From Prevotella sp. 10(H) (GTDB lineage: Bacteria; Bacteroidota; Bacteroidia; Bacteroidales; Dysgonomonadaceae), in the NCBI RefSeq assembly GCF_000711235.1, contig NZ_JOMI01000007.1, positions 124,001-188,000 of the forward strand: DNA of 64,000 nucleotides, in the 5' to 3' direction. The translations under genes were made by a program, and so were the position numbers. The notes below the pieces were generated by a model that saw nothing but the letters and a program-made list of their open reading frames with translations, was not told the DNA's origin and did not search any database. Shown here piece by piece: positions 45,366 to 54,625 of this stretch (position 1 is its first letter; the number at the start of each line of letters is the position of its first letter).

Positions 45366-46820
45366 TTATATATTGAGTTTCCGTAACGATTGTTTTACAA
45401 AATCAATTGTTTCCCGCAGGATAACCGACCCGAACATTCTCATAATCAGCAGATAGATTCCGCTACCTGCCAAAACGGGAATTGCAAGCCTTAGAAATAC
45501 ATTATCTATACCTGCCTTATATAGCAAAAAGAACGGTGAAAAGGATGCTATAGCAATCACAATATAAGGCGCCGTGTCTTTAAGTATCTCCCTGAAAGAG
45601 TAAGATATATTCTTTCCGGCGATGTACATGCTGATAAAATAAGAAAGTACGTTCACTATACTCAATCCTGCAACAAGTCCCTGTATTCCGAATTGTATGC
45701 CGATAGCTATAGCAACCAGTATAAGTATATTTTTGCATGCTTCGATTTTTAATAACATACCCGACCTTCCCTCATATTGCAAAAGGGATGATATCAATCC
45801 GAAGAATGGCAGAAATGAACCGCCGACAGCCAGTATCTGCAAGATAGGTATTACGTCCGTCCATTCTTCTGTGAGGTATATAGATACTATCGGGTTCGCT
45901 GTCACTATAAGCATTGCAGCCACAGGAAAGGATATAAAAGATGTGATGCGTATTACTTTCCTGTATGCTCTTTTTCCTCTCTCTTTATCTTCACCGATTT
46001 TTGATAGTAAAGGATAGGCTACGCTTTTCATCCCGTCACTGATTACTGACTGCGGTATATTGGTTAGCTTTAAGCCCTGAGTATATGTAGCCACCTGCGA
46101 CAGCGAGAACTTCTTACCGATAATCAACGGCGATATATTATTGCATATCTGTCCGAAAAGGCTGGATAACAACAAATTTATACTATATCGCGACATCTCC
46201 TTGATTCGTTGAAAAGAGAAGTGTCCGTTAGGACGCCATCGTACAAACAACCAAAGCAATAGACACCTCAGGAAGCTTTGAATAACCTGCTGCGCTGCCA
46301 TACTCCAGATTCCGTATCCGTTGTATGCCATGTAGATAGCAATTAATCCAGATATACACCATGCAAATAATGTGATACGCGTGTTCAGCTTGAAGTTCAT
46401 CTCCCTGATAAGGTTTACATTCTGAACGACGGCAAAAGCATTAAATACGAAGCCTAGGAATATGAAACGTGATAAGTCGGTCAATACAGGTTTGTCATAG
46501 AATGACCCGATGAATGGTGCGCATATAAACAAAATGAAATACAATATAAAGCTGATTGTTATATTGATGTAAAAAACAGATGTATATTCATCGGGGTGCA
46601 CTTCTTTTTTTCGCACAAGGGCCGACGAAAAACCGCTATCCTGCAACAATCCCGATATAATAGTAAATATGGCAAGAAGATTGACCGTACCGATATCTTC
46701 TTTTGATATCAGCCGGACGAGAATATAGAAAAAAAGCAGGGAAATAACCTGTTGTCCGCCTTTATCTATAAAGCTCCAGAACAAGGCCAAACCTGTCTTT
46801 TTCTTAAGGGAATCTGCCAT
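45366..46820 (-). CDS. Polysaccharide flippase (Wzx/oligosaccharide flippase-like)
   Basis: This 484-residue inner-membrane protein has about 12-14 hydrophobic segments and the N-terminal KKKTGLALFWSFIDKGGQQVISL of polysaccharide transporters in the MOP superfamily. Such proteins flip lipid-linked sugars to the periplasm. It heads a unit with GT2 and licD and has a promoter in a repeat shared with holB. Confidence 0.88.
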   Translation of the reverse strand: MADSLKKKTGLALFWSFIDKGGQQVISLLFFYILVRLISKEDIGTVNLLAIFTIISGLLQDSGFSSALVRKKEVHPDEYTSVFYINITISFILYFILFICAPFIGSFYDKPVLTDLSRFIFLGFVFNAFAVVQNVNLIREMNFKLNTRITLFAWCISGLIAIYMAYNGYGIWSMAAQQVIQSFLRCLLLWLFVRWRPNGHFSFQRIKEMSRYSINLLLSSLFGQICNNISPLIIGKKFSLSQVATYTQGLKLTNIPQSVISDGMKSVAYPLLSKIGEDKERGKRAYRKVIRITSFISFPVAAMLIVTANPIVSIYLTEEWTDVIPILQILAVGGSFLPFFGLISSLLQYEGRSGMLLKIEACKNILILVAIAIGIQFGIQGLVAGLSIVNVLSYFISMYIAGKNISYSFREILKDTAPYIVIAIASFSPFFLLYKAGIDNVFLRLAIPVLAGSGIYLLIMRMFGSVILRETIDFVKQSLRKLNI

Positions 46821-46847
46821 GTATGTTGTTTATTCCTGTTACCGGTT

Positions 46848-46879
46848 ACAAAGGTAACGAAAATTAATGTGCTAATTAG
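46848..46879 (-). promoter_or_regulatory. Repeated promoter module upstream of the flippase gene
   Basis: These 32 nt are identical to 27153-27184 and include a TACCTTTG -7 box (46856 down to 46849 on the minus strand), 28 nt before the flippase ATG. Similarity continues weakly beyond the identical part. Confidence 0.7.
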
Positions 46880-46986
46880 CATATATGCCAATGTGCTAAT
46901 TTTTGTTGAAAGCTGATAATAGAAAATGAAAAGGACTGTATGTCATATCTTTTGAATTTCAAATAGATATAAACTAAAAGCTGAAA

Positions 46987-48594
46987 TTATTTAGGCCCTA
47001 AATCTTTATACAGATAAGAACTTTTATCTACGTGGAAAATATATTGCCCGTCTTCTATTGCTTTTTTTACATTCTTGTCCAACACATCATAACCCATTAT
47101 TTCAGACATTATATAGGTGCTGTTGGAATTATTAATCAATGACATTTCAGGATCGATATACTTCTTTACAATAGAATCAACAGGAACAGTGCTATTATTA
47201 ATCGTTACCAGAGGAGTGTCGAACAAATTGTGATCCATTACCAGAACACCGTGCCCGCCTCCTTCTACCAGTTCCGCATGATCGGAGAAATAATAGAGAA
47301 TAGACGAATTTTCCCTTTTCATAATTTTGTAAATTTTCTCTAATAGACGATCGGTATGATGCAGAGAGCGATCATATTCTCTTGTTTTAGTGTTTGCACC
47401 CGGCAACGCTTTGACGTCTATCTCATCATAACGTTCTCCATATGGTACGTGGCTGCCGTTGAGATGGATTGCAAAAAATTGCTTTTTACCAGGAATATAG
47501 ACTTTTTCAAGATAGGGTAGAAGATTGAAATCGTCCCTGATAAATGAACTTCCGTAGAAAGATTGTGTTGCATTGCTGGCAACATATCCTATATAGCTCT
47601 CACTTTCACCCACCTTATCCTGATTAGATATCCATATAGTTTCATATCCAGCTATATTTGCCATATCTATAACATTGAAATAATCATAGAAAGGCTGAAT
47701 ATTCTGAGGAGTGGAAAACGAGAGGATGAGACGCAATGCATCACGTGTAATAGATGCCGGAGAATAGGCATCATAATAGTGTAAATCGTCAGGCATTATC
47801 TGTGCGAGACTATCCAGAAAAGGACTTGTCTTTTCCTTGTATCCATACAATGAGTAATGCTTGCGGGAAGCACTTTCCCCGATAATAAAGAATATCTTTT
47901 TCGGGCTTTCTTTCTGGGAATTGAAAGATATTCCGTCAGGCATCTGTTTTTCCAATTGCATATAAAGCTTCATATGATGCTTTTCTCGCATATAAGCCAC
48001 AATATTAGCAATGTCGATATATACAAGCGGAAAATTATTCCCTACCAGATTATTCAGGCTTATTACAGGGAATGTAGAAACATAGTATTCCCACTTCAAG
48101 GCTTTTATTTTCCAATATCCTATGGCGGGCATTACTACAATCCAGTAAATCAATAACATTATTGCCGCTGATTTACGTGTAAACTTACTTTCTTTCAGTT
48201 CGCGCTGCGACATTAAAATCAGGAATATACTGGCCGCCAGACAGGCCAAAGCAATAAATATAACTTCAGATAAAACACCGCCGGCTTCAGTAGCATTGGT
48301 TTCCAGTATCGAAGCCATTGTTCCTATCGAAGCTTTGTTTGAGTAGACAAAGGCAAAATAGGCATCGAATGAGATAAAAAAGGATAATATAAGGGAAAGC
48401 CACAAAGAATATTTTGTCTTTGCCAGTATATTCAGAACCAAAATAAAGGATAATGCATTTATTATGGCAGGCTTACTCACAATATATTGCGATAGTATAG
48501 ATATTGTGCAGAAGTAAGAGAGGCATAAGACAGTAAATTTATATTTGTAAATAAATTTACCTGCTTTCTTTAAATATTCCTGTATGTTCGACAT
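46987..48594 (-). CDS. Phosphoethanolamine transferase-like sulfatase-fold protein
   Basis: This 535-residue protein has five N-terminal membrane helices (about 15-175) and a periplasmic alkaline-phosphatase-fold domain (about 230-535), the plan of EptA-type lipid A phosphoethanolamine transferases. Metal-site motifs are IIGESASRKHYSLYGY near residue 236, a Thr nucleophile in SITRDALR near 285, the His in HLNGSHVPYGERY, and SDHAELVEGGGHG near 445. It probably decorates lipid A or a surface glycan. It has its own promoter and lies upstream of the flippase unit. Confidence 0.88.
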   Translation of the reverse strand: MSNIQEYLKKAGKFIYKYKFTVLCLSYFCTISILSQYIVSKPAIINALSFILVLNILAKTKYSLWLSLILSFFISFDAYFAFVYSNKASIGTMASILETNATEAGGVLSEVIFIALACLAASIFLILMSQRELKESKFTRKSAAIMLLIYWIVVMPAIGYWKIKALKWEYYVSTFPVISLNNLVGNNFPLVYIDIANIVAYMREKHHMKLYMQLEKQMPDGISFNSQKESPKKIFFIIGESASRKHYSLYGYKEKTSPFLDSLAQIMPDDLHYYDAYSPASITRDALRLILSFSTPQNIQPFYDYFNVIDMANIAGYETIWISNQDKVGESESYIGYVASNATQSFYGSSFIRDDFNLLPYLEKVYIPGKKQFFAIHLNGSHVPYGERYDEIDVKALPGANTKTREYDRSLHHTDRLLEKIYKIMKRENSSILYYFSDHAELVEGGGHGVLVMDHNLFDTPLVTINNSTVPVDSIVKKYIDPEMSLINNSNSTYIMSEIMGYDVLDKNVKKAIEDGQYIFHVDKSSYLYKDLGPK

Positions 48595-48610
48595 ATTATA
48601 AATAGAAGTG

Positions 48611-48618
48611 CAAATATA
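48611..48618 (-). promoter_or_regulatory. -7 promoter box of the phosphoethanolamine transferase-like gene
   Basis: TATATTTG on the minus strand lies 16 nt before the start codon. Confidence 0.6.
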
Positions 48619-48781
48619 CGAATATCCTTCTAAGCATAGTAATCTTAAATAATTTTTATAGGTTTCCCATGATTTTGATACTAACTTAAGCTAAGTATTT
48701 ATCAAAAAATGTCATTCTTATAAATTAATTCGAGAAATCTCATTGCAGGTTATACCTTACTTCTTTTTATATTTTGATTGT

Positions 48782-49555
48782 TTATTTACTCAATGCCTCT
48801 TTCAAATTCTTCACAGCCTCTTTTATACTATCACTTTCCTTTAAAAAAGTAATAAACTTACTGCCTATAATGGCCCCGCTTGAATTTTCCTGTGCGGCTT
48901 CTAAAGTAGCTTTGTTAGAAATACCGAAACCTATCAGACGCGGATTGCGCAGGTTCATCGAATTGATACGCCGGAAATAATCCTGTTTTTTCTCATCGAA
49001 ACTTTTCTGAGCGCCTGTGGTAGCGGCAGATGATACCATATAGATAAAGCTATCGGTATGTTCATCTATAAGGCGGATGCGTTCTTCTGACGTTTCGGGA
49101 GTGATAAGCATTACGATTTTTATATCGTATTTATCGGCGATAGGTTTGTATTCTTTTATATAATCGTCGAAAGGCAGGTCGGGAATAATAGCCCCGTCAA
49201 GTCCTATGTTTTTACATTCTTTGCAGAAATTTTCAAAGCCGTATTGCATAATAGGATTCAGATATCCCATCATAATCAGCGGAATATTCACATCTTTACG
49301 GATATCTTTCAACTGGTCGAACAGTACTTTAAGTGTCATGCCGTTCCTTAATGCTATCGTCCCACTATCCTGAATGGTAGGGCCGTCGGCCATCGGGTCG
49401 GAGAAGGGAATACCAATCTCAATCAGGTCGATACCATTAGCTTCCAGCTCGCGGATAACTTTGCAGGTATCGTTCAGATTTGGGAAACCTGCTGTAAAGT
49501 ATATGGAAAGAATGTCTTTTTGCTTCTTTTCGAATAGTTGCTTAATCCTGTTCAT
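48782..49555 (-). CDS. trpA: Tryptophan synthase alpha subunit
   Basis: TrpA releases indole from indole-3-glycerol phosphate and passes it to TrpB. The 257-residue protein has the catalytic Glu in [16 protein letters not shown] (near residue 49) and the catalytic Asp in [14 protein letters not shown], plus GFGISNKA near residue 210. It is the last gene of the trp operon, overlapping trpF by 14 nt. I see no clear terminator after it. Confidence 0.97.
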   Translation of the reverse strand: MNRIKQLFEKKQKDILSIYFTAGFPNLNDTCKVIRELEANGIDLIEIGIPFSDPMADGPTIQDSGTIALRNGMTLKVLFDQLKDIRKDVNIPLIMMGYLNPIMQYGFENFCKECKNIGLDGAIIPDLPFDDYIKEYKPIADKYDIKIVMLITPETSEERIRLIDEHTDSFIYMVSSAATTGAQKSFDEKKQDYFRRINSMNLRNPRLIGFGISNKATLEAAQENSSGAIIGSKFITFLKESDSIKEAVKNLKEALSK

Positions 49556-50168
49556 AGGTGAGTGTTTTTATAAATTGCTGTAATCGTTTTATGTCTTTTA
49601 ATCCCGGCTCTGTTTCGAATCGGCTGTTGAGGTCGATTCCGTAAAATTTCGGGTGTTGTATTTTCTTAATATCGTCGATATCTTCTGATGAAATACCTCC
49701 GCTAAGGAAAAAATACCTGTTGCCTGTGTATGAGTCTAATATCTGCCAGTCGAATTTTTGCCCTGAGCCTCCATGTTGAGGCGTCTTTGTATCGAAAAGG
49801 AAATAACTGCATACCTCTTCATAGGATTTTGTTTGCTCAAAGTCTGAGGCATCGGCTACATTAAATGCTTTGATAACAGGTATTGTTTCATTTAGTTCCT
49901 TGCATAATTCGACGGATTCCGAGCCGTGCAACTGTACGAGGTCGAGATTGTATTTGTTTACCTTTTCCATTATATAATCTTTTCCTGCATTCACAAATAC
50001 GCCGACTTTTTCTATATATGGGGGTAGTATATTCACATCATCAAATGTCAGTTCATTGGCAAAACGGGGTGATTTCTCATAAAATATCATTCCCATAAAG
50101 TCAATTGGAAGCTTGGCTAATTCCTTTATATTATCGGGGTTTTTCATCCCGCAGACTTTTATTTTCAT
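49542..50168 (-). CDS. trpF: Phosphoribosylanthranilate isomerase
   Basis: TrpF opens the ribose of phosphoribosylanthranilate. The 208-residue TIM barrel begins KIKVCGMK with the catalytic Cys, has [12 protein letters not shown] near 25, the catalytic-Asp region [19 protein letters not shown] and [10 protein letters not shown], and ends with [16 protein letters not shown]. It overlaps trpC by 4 nt and trpA by 14 nt. Confidence 0.96.
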   Translation of the reverse strand: MKIKVCGMKNPDNIKELAKLPIDFMGMIFYEKSPRFANELTFDDVNILPPYIEKVGVFVNAGKDYIMEKVNKYNLDLVQLHGSESVELCKELNETIPVIKAFNVADASDFEQTKSYEEVCSYFLFDTKTPQHGGSGQKFDWQILDSYTGNRYFFLSGGISSEDIDDIKKIQHPKFYGIDLNSRFETEPGLKDIKRLQQFIKTLTYEQD

Positions 50169-50944
50169 GATAATTGTTTAATGAATTCTTCCAGAGCCTT
50201 GCCCGGATTACTTGTCTTCATAAAGTTTTCACCCATAAGGAAGCCTCTGTATCCGGCAGCACGTAAGTCAATAACCGTTTGTGGTTGCGATATGCCGCTT
50301 TCGGATATCTTTACGAACTCGTCCGGTATCTTATCCACTAGGTCGAAAGATATTTGTACATCGGTGACGAAGGTACCCAGATTGCGGTTGTTTACGCCCA
50401 CTACATCAACTTTATCGTTGATATGTCCGAGTTCCTGCTCGTTATGTATTTCTAGTAAGACATCTAATCCTAACTCTTTTGCTTTAGCTGCCAGTTGCTT
50501 TGCTTCCTCTATGGTCAGGGCAGATGCAATGAGTAGTATAGCACTAGCTTCCGTTGCTTTTGCCTGATAAAGCTGATATTCGTCTACTACGAAGTCTTTT
50601 CTGAGTAACGGTGTTTGCGTCAGTTCCCTTGCACAAACCAAATCGTCAAGGTTACCTCCGAAGAAATCCATATCGGTCAGTACAGATATAGCACTTGCCC
50701 CGTTTTGTGAATATAATGGGATTACATCTTCTACTTTTGCATCCTTAAAAATCCAGTCACGCGACGGCGAACGACGTTTAAATTCGGCAATGATTCCTGT
50801 ATCAGAATTCATTAATGCCTCTTTAAAGGATTTTACAGGTGTATCTTTTATTTTCTTTTCCAACTCGGTCAGCGGAAGCTGCGATTTTTGCTTTTCAACT
50901 TCAATCTTCTTATTGGCTATTATTTTATCCAGTATGTTAGTCAT
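50165..50944 (-). CDS. trpC: Indole-3-glycerol phosphate synthase
   Basis: TrpC closes the indole ring. The 259-residue TIM barrel has IIAEFKRRSPSRDWI near residue 50 with the catalytic Lys, a second catalytic Lys in LLRKDFVVDEYQ, and GVNNRNLGTF and SESGI downstream. It is not fused to trpF. It lies 4 nt after the MFS gene and overlaps trpF by 4 nt. Confidence 0.97.
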   Translation of the reverse strand: MTNILDKIIANKKIEVEKQKSQLPLTELEKKIKDTPVKSFKEALMNSDTGIIAEFKRRSPSRDWIFKDAKVEDVIPLYSQNGASAISVLTDMDFFGGNLDDLVCARELTQTPLLRKDFVVDEYQLYQAKATEASAILLIASALTIEEAKQLAAKAKELGLDVLLEIHNEQELGHINDKVDVVGVNNRNLGTFVTDVQISFDLVDKIPDEFVKISESGISQPQTVIDLRAAGYRGFLMGENFMKTSNPGKALEEFIKQLS

Positions 50945-50948
50945 ATAT

Positions 50949-52124
50949 TTATTTTTTTTCGTAACGGAATACTTTTATCAGCGATGCCAATACGACAATG
51001 CTGATGCCGAACAATCCTATCAGTGCGTATGAATATCTGAGGTTTGTCACACTTGAAATATAACCGATAAGCGGCGGCCCCATAAGGAATCCGAGGAAAC
51101 TGACACTGGAAACAATAGTCAGTGCAATGCTTGTCGGTATTCTTGTCTTTTGTCCGGCGATACTATAGATAGTCGGCACAATACCCGCCGTACCGAAACC
51201 GATAATCATAAATGCTATAATTGTGGTAACAAAATGAGGAAATGCCACAGCTGTAAACAATCCGGTAGCAATAAGCGTACCTCCTGCCTGTACAACGCGT
51301 TGCCTGCCCCATTTCTGGGTAGCTTTGTCAATCATGAATCTGCCCGATGCCATGGTAATCATATATGCTGCTAGCCCGAGAGGCGCCAGATTTTCCCGTG
51401 TACCGACTACATCTATCAGATAAAGTCCGCTCCAGTCCGACATTGCTCCTTCGGCAGCCATTCCACAGAATGCAACTATACCGAGCAGGAAAAGGAAAGT
51501 CTCGGGCTTATTCCTCTTTTTACTCGCAATTTCTTCAGGAGTCTTTTCTTTTCTAAGGTCTGCCTGTAGATATGGTCTGTTGATAATCAGTGTAGTGATA
51601 ACAAGCACTCCGATAATGCAGAAATGATATATTGGATGTAATTTAAGCGATGCCATTAGCAATCCTACACTGGCTCCGGTGAGTCCGGCAAGGCTCCATC
51701 CTCCGTGGAATGATGCCATGATTGGCCTGTTGTATGTCGTTTCTAGCGTTATGGCCTGTGTATTAATGGAAATATTGCAGAAATTTCCGAAGAATCCGAA
51801 AATGATAAGGCTTATAATCAATGCATATTCACTGGAAGATAAACCGACAAATAGCAATGCGAATACATAACCCGTCAGGGCAATCGGCAATATTTTTTTA
51901 CTCCCTACTTTTGATATAAGAAATCCGGAAATAGTCATACCGCATATCTGCCCGACAGGTATCATCAGCAGGATTGTTCCCCATGCGGCATCTCCCAGCC
52001 CGAGGGCGATTTTTATATCCGGAATACGGCTCGCCCAGCTCGAAAAACATAGCCCTGTACAAAAATAAAGGCAAAAGATAGCGATGCGGACGCGGTTTTT
52101 AGAATATGTTTCTGTTGTTTCCAT
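50949..52124 (-). CDS. MFS transporter inside the trp operon
   Basis: This 391-residue protein has about 12 membrane segments and the major-facilitator loop pattern. The N-terminal CFSSWASRIPDIK and MIPVGQICG resemble the YbjJ-like branch. It lies between trpD (30 nt upstream) and trpC (4 nt downstream), so it is expressed with tryptophan synthesis genes. It could move tryptophan, indole or anthranilate, but nothing in the sequence shows the substrate. A transporter at this spot is not part of the usual trp gene set. Confidence 0.82.
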   Translation of the reverse strand: METTETYSKNRVRIAIFCLYFCTGLCFSSWASRIPDIKIALGLGDAAWGTILLMIPVGQICGMTISGFLISKVGSKKILPIALTGYVFALLFVGLSSSEYALIISLIIFGFFGNFCNISINTQAITLETTYNRPIMASFHGGWSLAGLTGASVGLLMASLKLHPIYHFCIIGVLVITTLIINRPYLQADLRKEKTPEEIASKKRNKPETFLFLLGIVAFCGMAAEGAMSDWSGLYLIDVVGTRENLAPLGLAAYMITMASGRFMIDKATQKWGRQRVVQAGGTLIATGLFTAVAFPHFVTTIIAFMIIGFGTAGIVPTIYSIAGQKTRIPTSIALTIVSSVSFLGFLMGPPLIGYISSVTNLRYSYALIGLFGISIVVLASLIKVFRYEKK

Positions 52125-52154
52125 TTATTTTTAATCAGAAGTTTTTATTAGTTA

Positions 52155-53153
52155 TCATGTATTTAACTCCAAAAACCGTCTGAATGTTTCCTTAGTCCTA
52201 CCACTTTCCAACGATTCGCGTGCTTCTGCTACTGCATCTTCGAATGAAAGTTGCGGATTGATAGTCTGAATGGCAGTGGCCGCATTGGCTATTACTGCGT
52301 TTTTTTGTGCCTTTGTGGCAATGTTATTAATTACATTATCGAATATCTTCGAGGCATCCTCTGGGGTTGCTCCTCCGTCGAGTTCTTTTTCGGTACAACG
52401 TTCGAAACCTATCTGTTCAGGACTATAGATACGCTCTTCAAATTTATTGATTATTTTAAAATCGCTTGTCAAAGAGATTTCGTCATATCCATCGAGACTG
52501 TGGACAATGGAATAATCCACATCTGTCTGCTGATACATATAGAAATAGAGCCTTGCCATTTTCAGGTTAAATACGCCTAGCACCGTGCGCTTTGGTCTTA
52601 TCGGATTCACCACAGGCCCCAGCATATTGAAAAATGTACGTACGCCCAAGGCTTTACGGACAGGCGCTACTACCTTTAATGCATTATTGAACAACGGCGC
52701 ATGCATATAGGCAATGTTCGTCTTGTCTATCGATTCTTCGAGTTTACTTACATCTGAAGTGAATTTCACTCCGTGCTGCTCCATAACATTTGACGCGCCA
52801 CTGACGGAAGTAGCTCCGTAATTTCCATGCTTGGCAACTTTATATCCCGCTCCCGCCGTCACAAAGCAGGCGAGAGTGGATATATTGAATGTATTCTTGT
52901 TGTCACCTCCCGTTCCTACGATATCGATAGGGTTATACGCAGCTAGTGGGTCTACATTTGCCCGCAGATCGAGTAATGCATCGGAGAATCCGAGGAATTC
53001 ATCCACACTGATGCTCCGCATAAGAAATACGCTTATAAAGGCGGCAATTTCGGATTCGTTATATCCTCCGGCAGCCATATTCGTCAGAATTTCCTTAGCC
53101 TCGTCGCGGTTGAGGTACTGATGCTCAAAAAGTCTGTTTAGTATCTGTTTCAT
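52155..53153 (-). CDS. trpD: Anthranilate phosphoribosyltransferase
   Basis: TrpD joins anthranilate to phosphoribosyl pyrophosphate. The 332-residue protein has the PRPP motif GTGGDNKNTFNIST near residue 80, KHGNYGATSVSGASNVME near 108 and the RTFFNMLGPVVNP segment near 170. It starts 8 nt downstream of a heptamer-repeat hairpin that separates it from trpB2. Confidence 0.96.
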   Translation of the reverse strand: MKQILNRLFEHQYLNRDEAKEILTNMAAGGYNESEIAAFISVFLMRSISVDEFLGFSDALLDLRANVDPLAAYNPIDIVGTGGDNKNTFNISTLACFVTAGAGYKVAKHGNYGATSVSGASNVMEQHGVKFTSDVSKLEESIDKTNIAYMHAPLFNNALKVVAPVRKALGVRTFFNMLGPVVNPIRPKRTVLGVFNLKMARLYFYMYQQTDVDYSIVHSLDGYDEISLTSDFKIINKFEERIYSPEQIGFERCTEKELDGGATPEDASKIFDNVINNIATKAQKNAVIANAATAIQTINPQLSFEDAVAEARESLESGRTKETFRRFLELNT

Positions 53154-53161
53154 AATTTTTT

Positions 53162-53235
53162 AGCTTTTAGCCATTAGCTACCAGCTAATAGCTTTCTATT
53201 TTATATTCGGGCTAATGGCTATCAAGCTAATAGCT
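53162..53235. repeat. Gene-less hairpin copy of the AGCYNNT element, before trpD
   Basis: The left arm (53162-53192) is 27/31 identical to the left arm of the copy at 55904-55934. The right arm (53211-53235), inverted, matches the right arm of that copy with one inserted base and one mismatch. Both arms are tandem AGCYNNT heptamers; the loop is 18 nt. It lies 8 nt upstream of the trpD ATG and 12 nt after the trpB2 stop. Confidence 0.75.
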
Positions 53236-53247
53236 AAATGCTCTGTA

Positions 53248-54606
53248 TTATACTAGTTTTTCCAATTCGTCTGTCGTTTTCGCAATCTCTTCGTCAGACA
53301 ATTCATGATTGGTCAATTCACCTTCGAAATAACGGTCGTAAGCAGCCATGTCTATAAGTCCGTGTCCCGACAAATTGAAGAGGATTGTTTTTTGTCTGCC
53401 TTCTTCTTTAGCTTTCAGCGCTTCCTGAATAGCTGCGTAAATGGCATGAGAAGATTCCGGCGCCGGAATAATACCTTCTGCTTTCGCAAATAGTATTCCT
53501 GCTTCAAATGTATCCAGTTGCTTTACATCTACTGCTTCTATATATCCGTCTTTTTTCAACTGGCTGATAATTGTTCCCGCTCCATGATAACGGAGCCCTC
53601 CTGCATGGATATTAGCAGGTGCAAAATTATGTCCTAATGTATACATCGGTAGAAGAGGAGTATATCCTGCTTCATCACCGAAGTCATATTCGAACTTACC
53701 GCGGGTTAGTTTAGGACATGATGCCGGTTCTGCAGCAACAAGGCGAACATCTTTGCCTTCGGTCAGTTTATGCCGTAAGAATGGGAAAGAGATACCCGAG
53801 AAATTCGAACCGCCGCCAAAGCAACCAATGACTACATCCGGATATTCTCCGGCTATTTCCATTTGCTTTTCTGCTTCCAGACCGATAATGGTCTGATGAA
53901 GTGCCACATGGTTCAGTACACTGCCTAATGTATATTTACAGTTTGGTGTTCTCAAGGCCAGTTCGATAGCTTCGGAGATAGCTGTTCCCAGACTACCCTG
54001 ATATGTCGGATTCTCCGTAATAATCTTCCGTCCGGCTTTGGTACTCATACTTGGCGATGCGATAACTTCTGCACCATATGTTTGCATGATCGAGCGGCGA
54101 TAGGGTTTTTGGTGGTAGCTGATCTTTACCATATAGACAGCTAAATCTAAGCCGAAATGATTCGCAGCATAGGATAAGGCTGCGCCCCATTGCCCTGCAC
54201 CGGTTTCGGTTGTAATATTTGTTATTCCCTGTTCCTTGCAGTAATATGCCTGTGCTATTGCCGAGTTCAGTTTGTGCGAACCTACAGGGCTGACACTTTC
54301 ATTCTTAAAGTAGATATGTGCGGGAGTATCAAGAGCTTTTTCCAAACCATAAGCACGTACCAACGGCGTAGGGCGATAGTTTTTATACAACTCGCGTATC
54401 GGCTCCGGAATTTCTATCCATCGGTCGGTCTGGTTTAGTTCCTGTTTGGCAAGCTCTGTTGCAAATATCGGCTCCAAGTCGCTTACTTCCAACGGCTTTT
54501 TTGTTCCCGGATGAAGGGGCGGCAGCGGTTTGTTTTTCATATCCGCTACGATGTTATACCAGCTTTTCGGGAGGTCGTTTTCGCTTAAAAAGATTTTCTT
54601 AGTCAT
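53248..54606 (-). CDS. trpB2: TrpB2-type tryptophan synthase beta-like protein
   Basis: This 452-residue PLP enzyme belongs to the TrpB2 group (long form), which binds pyridoxal phosphate through the Lys in GSHKLNSA near residue 115. RPTPLVRAYGLEKAL, TETGAGQWG and the GGGSNFSG phosphate loop are typical. TrpB2 proteins can make tryptophan from indole and serine but bind TrpA poorly. I use the ATG at 54606 (TKKIFLSENDLPK), since the frame's earlier ATG would overlap the gene upstream. A second, ordinary trpB heads the same operon. Confidence 0.9.
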   Translation of the reverse strand: MTKKIFLSENDLPKSWYNIVADMKNKPLPPLHPGTKKPLEVSDLEPIFATELAKQELNQTDRWIEIPEPIRELYKNYRPTPLVRAYGLEKALDTPAHIYFKNESVSPVGSHKLNSAIAQAYYCKEQGITNITTETGAGQWGAALSYAANHFGLDLAVYMVKISYHQKPYRRSIMQTYGAEVIASPSMSTKAGRKIITENPTYQGSLGTAISEAIELALRTPNCKYTLGSVLNHVALHQTIIGLEAEKQMEIAGEYPDVVIGCFGGGSNFSGISFPFLRHKLTEGKDVRLVAAEPASCPKLTRGKFEYDFGDEAGYTPLLPMYTLGHNFAPANIHAGGLRYHGAGTIISQLKKDGYIEAVDVKQLDTFEAGILFAKAEGIIPAPESSHAIYAAIQEALKAKEEGRQKTILFNLSGHGLIDMAAYDRYFEGELTNHELSDEEIAKTTDELEKLV

Positions 54607-54625
54607 GATTGTCAGATTTAGTATG

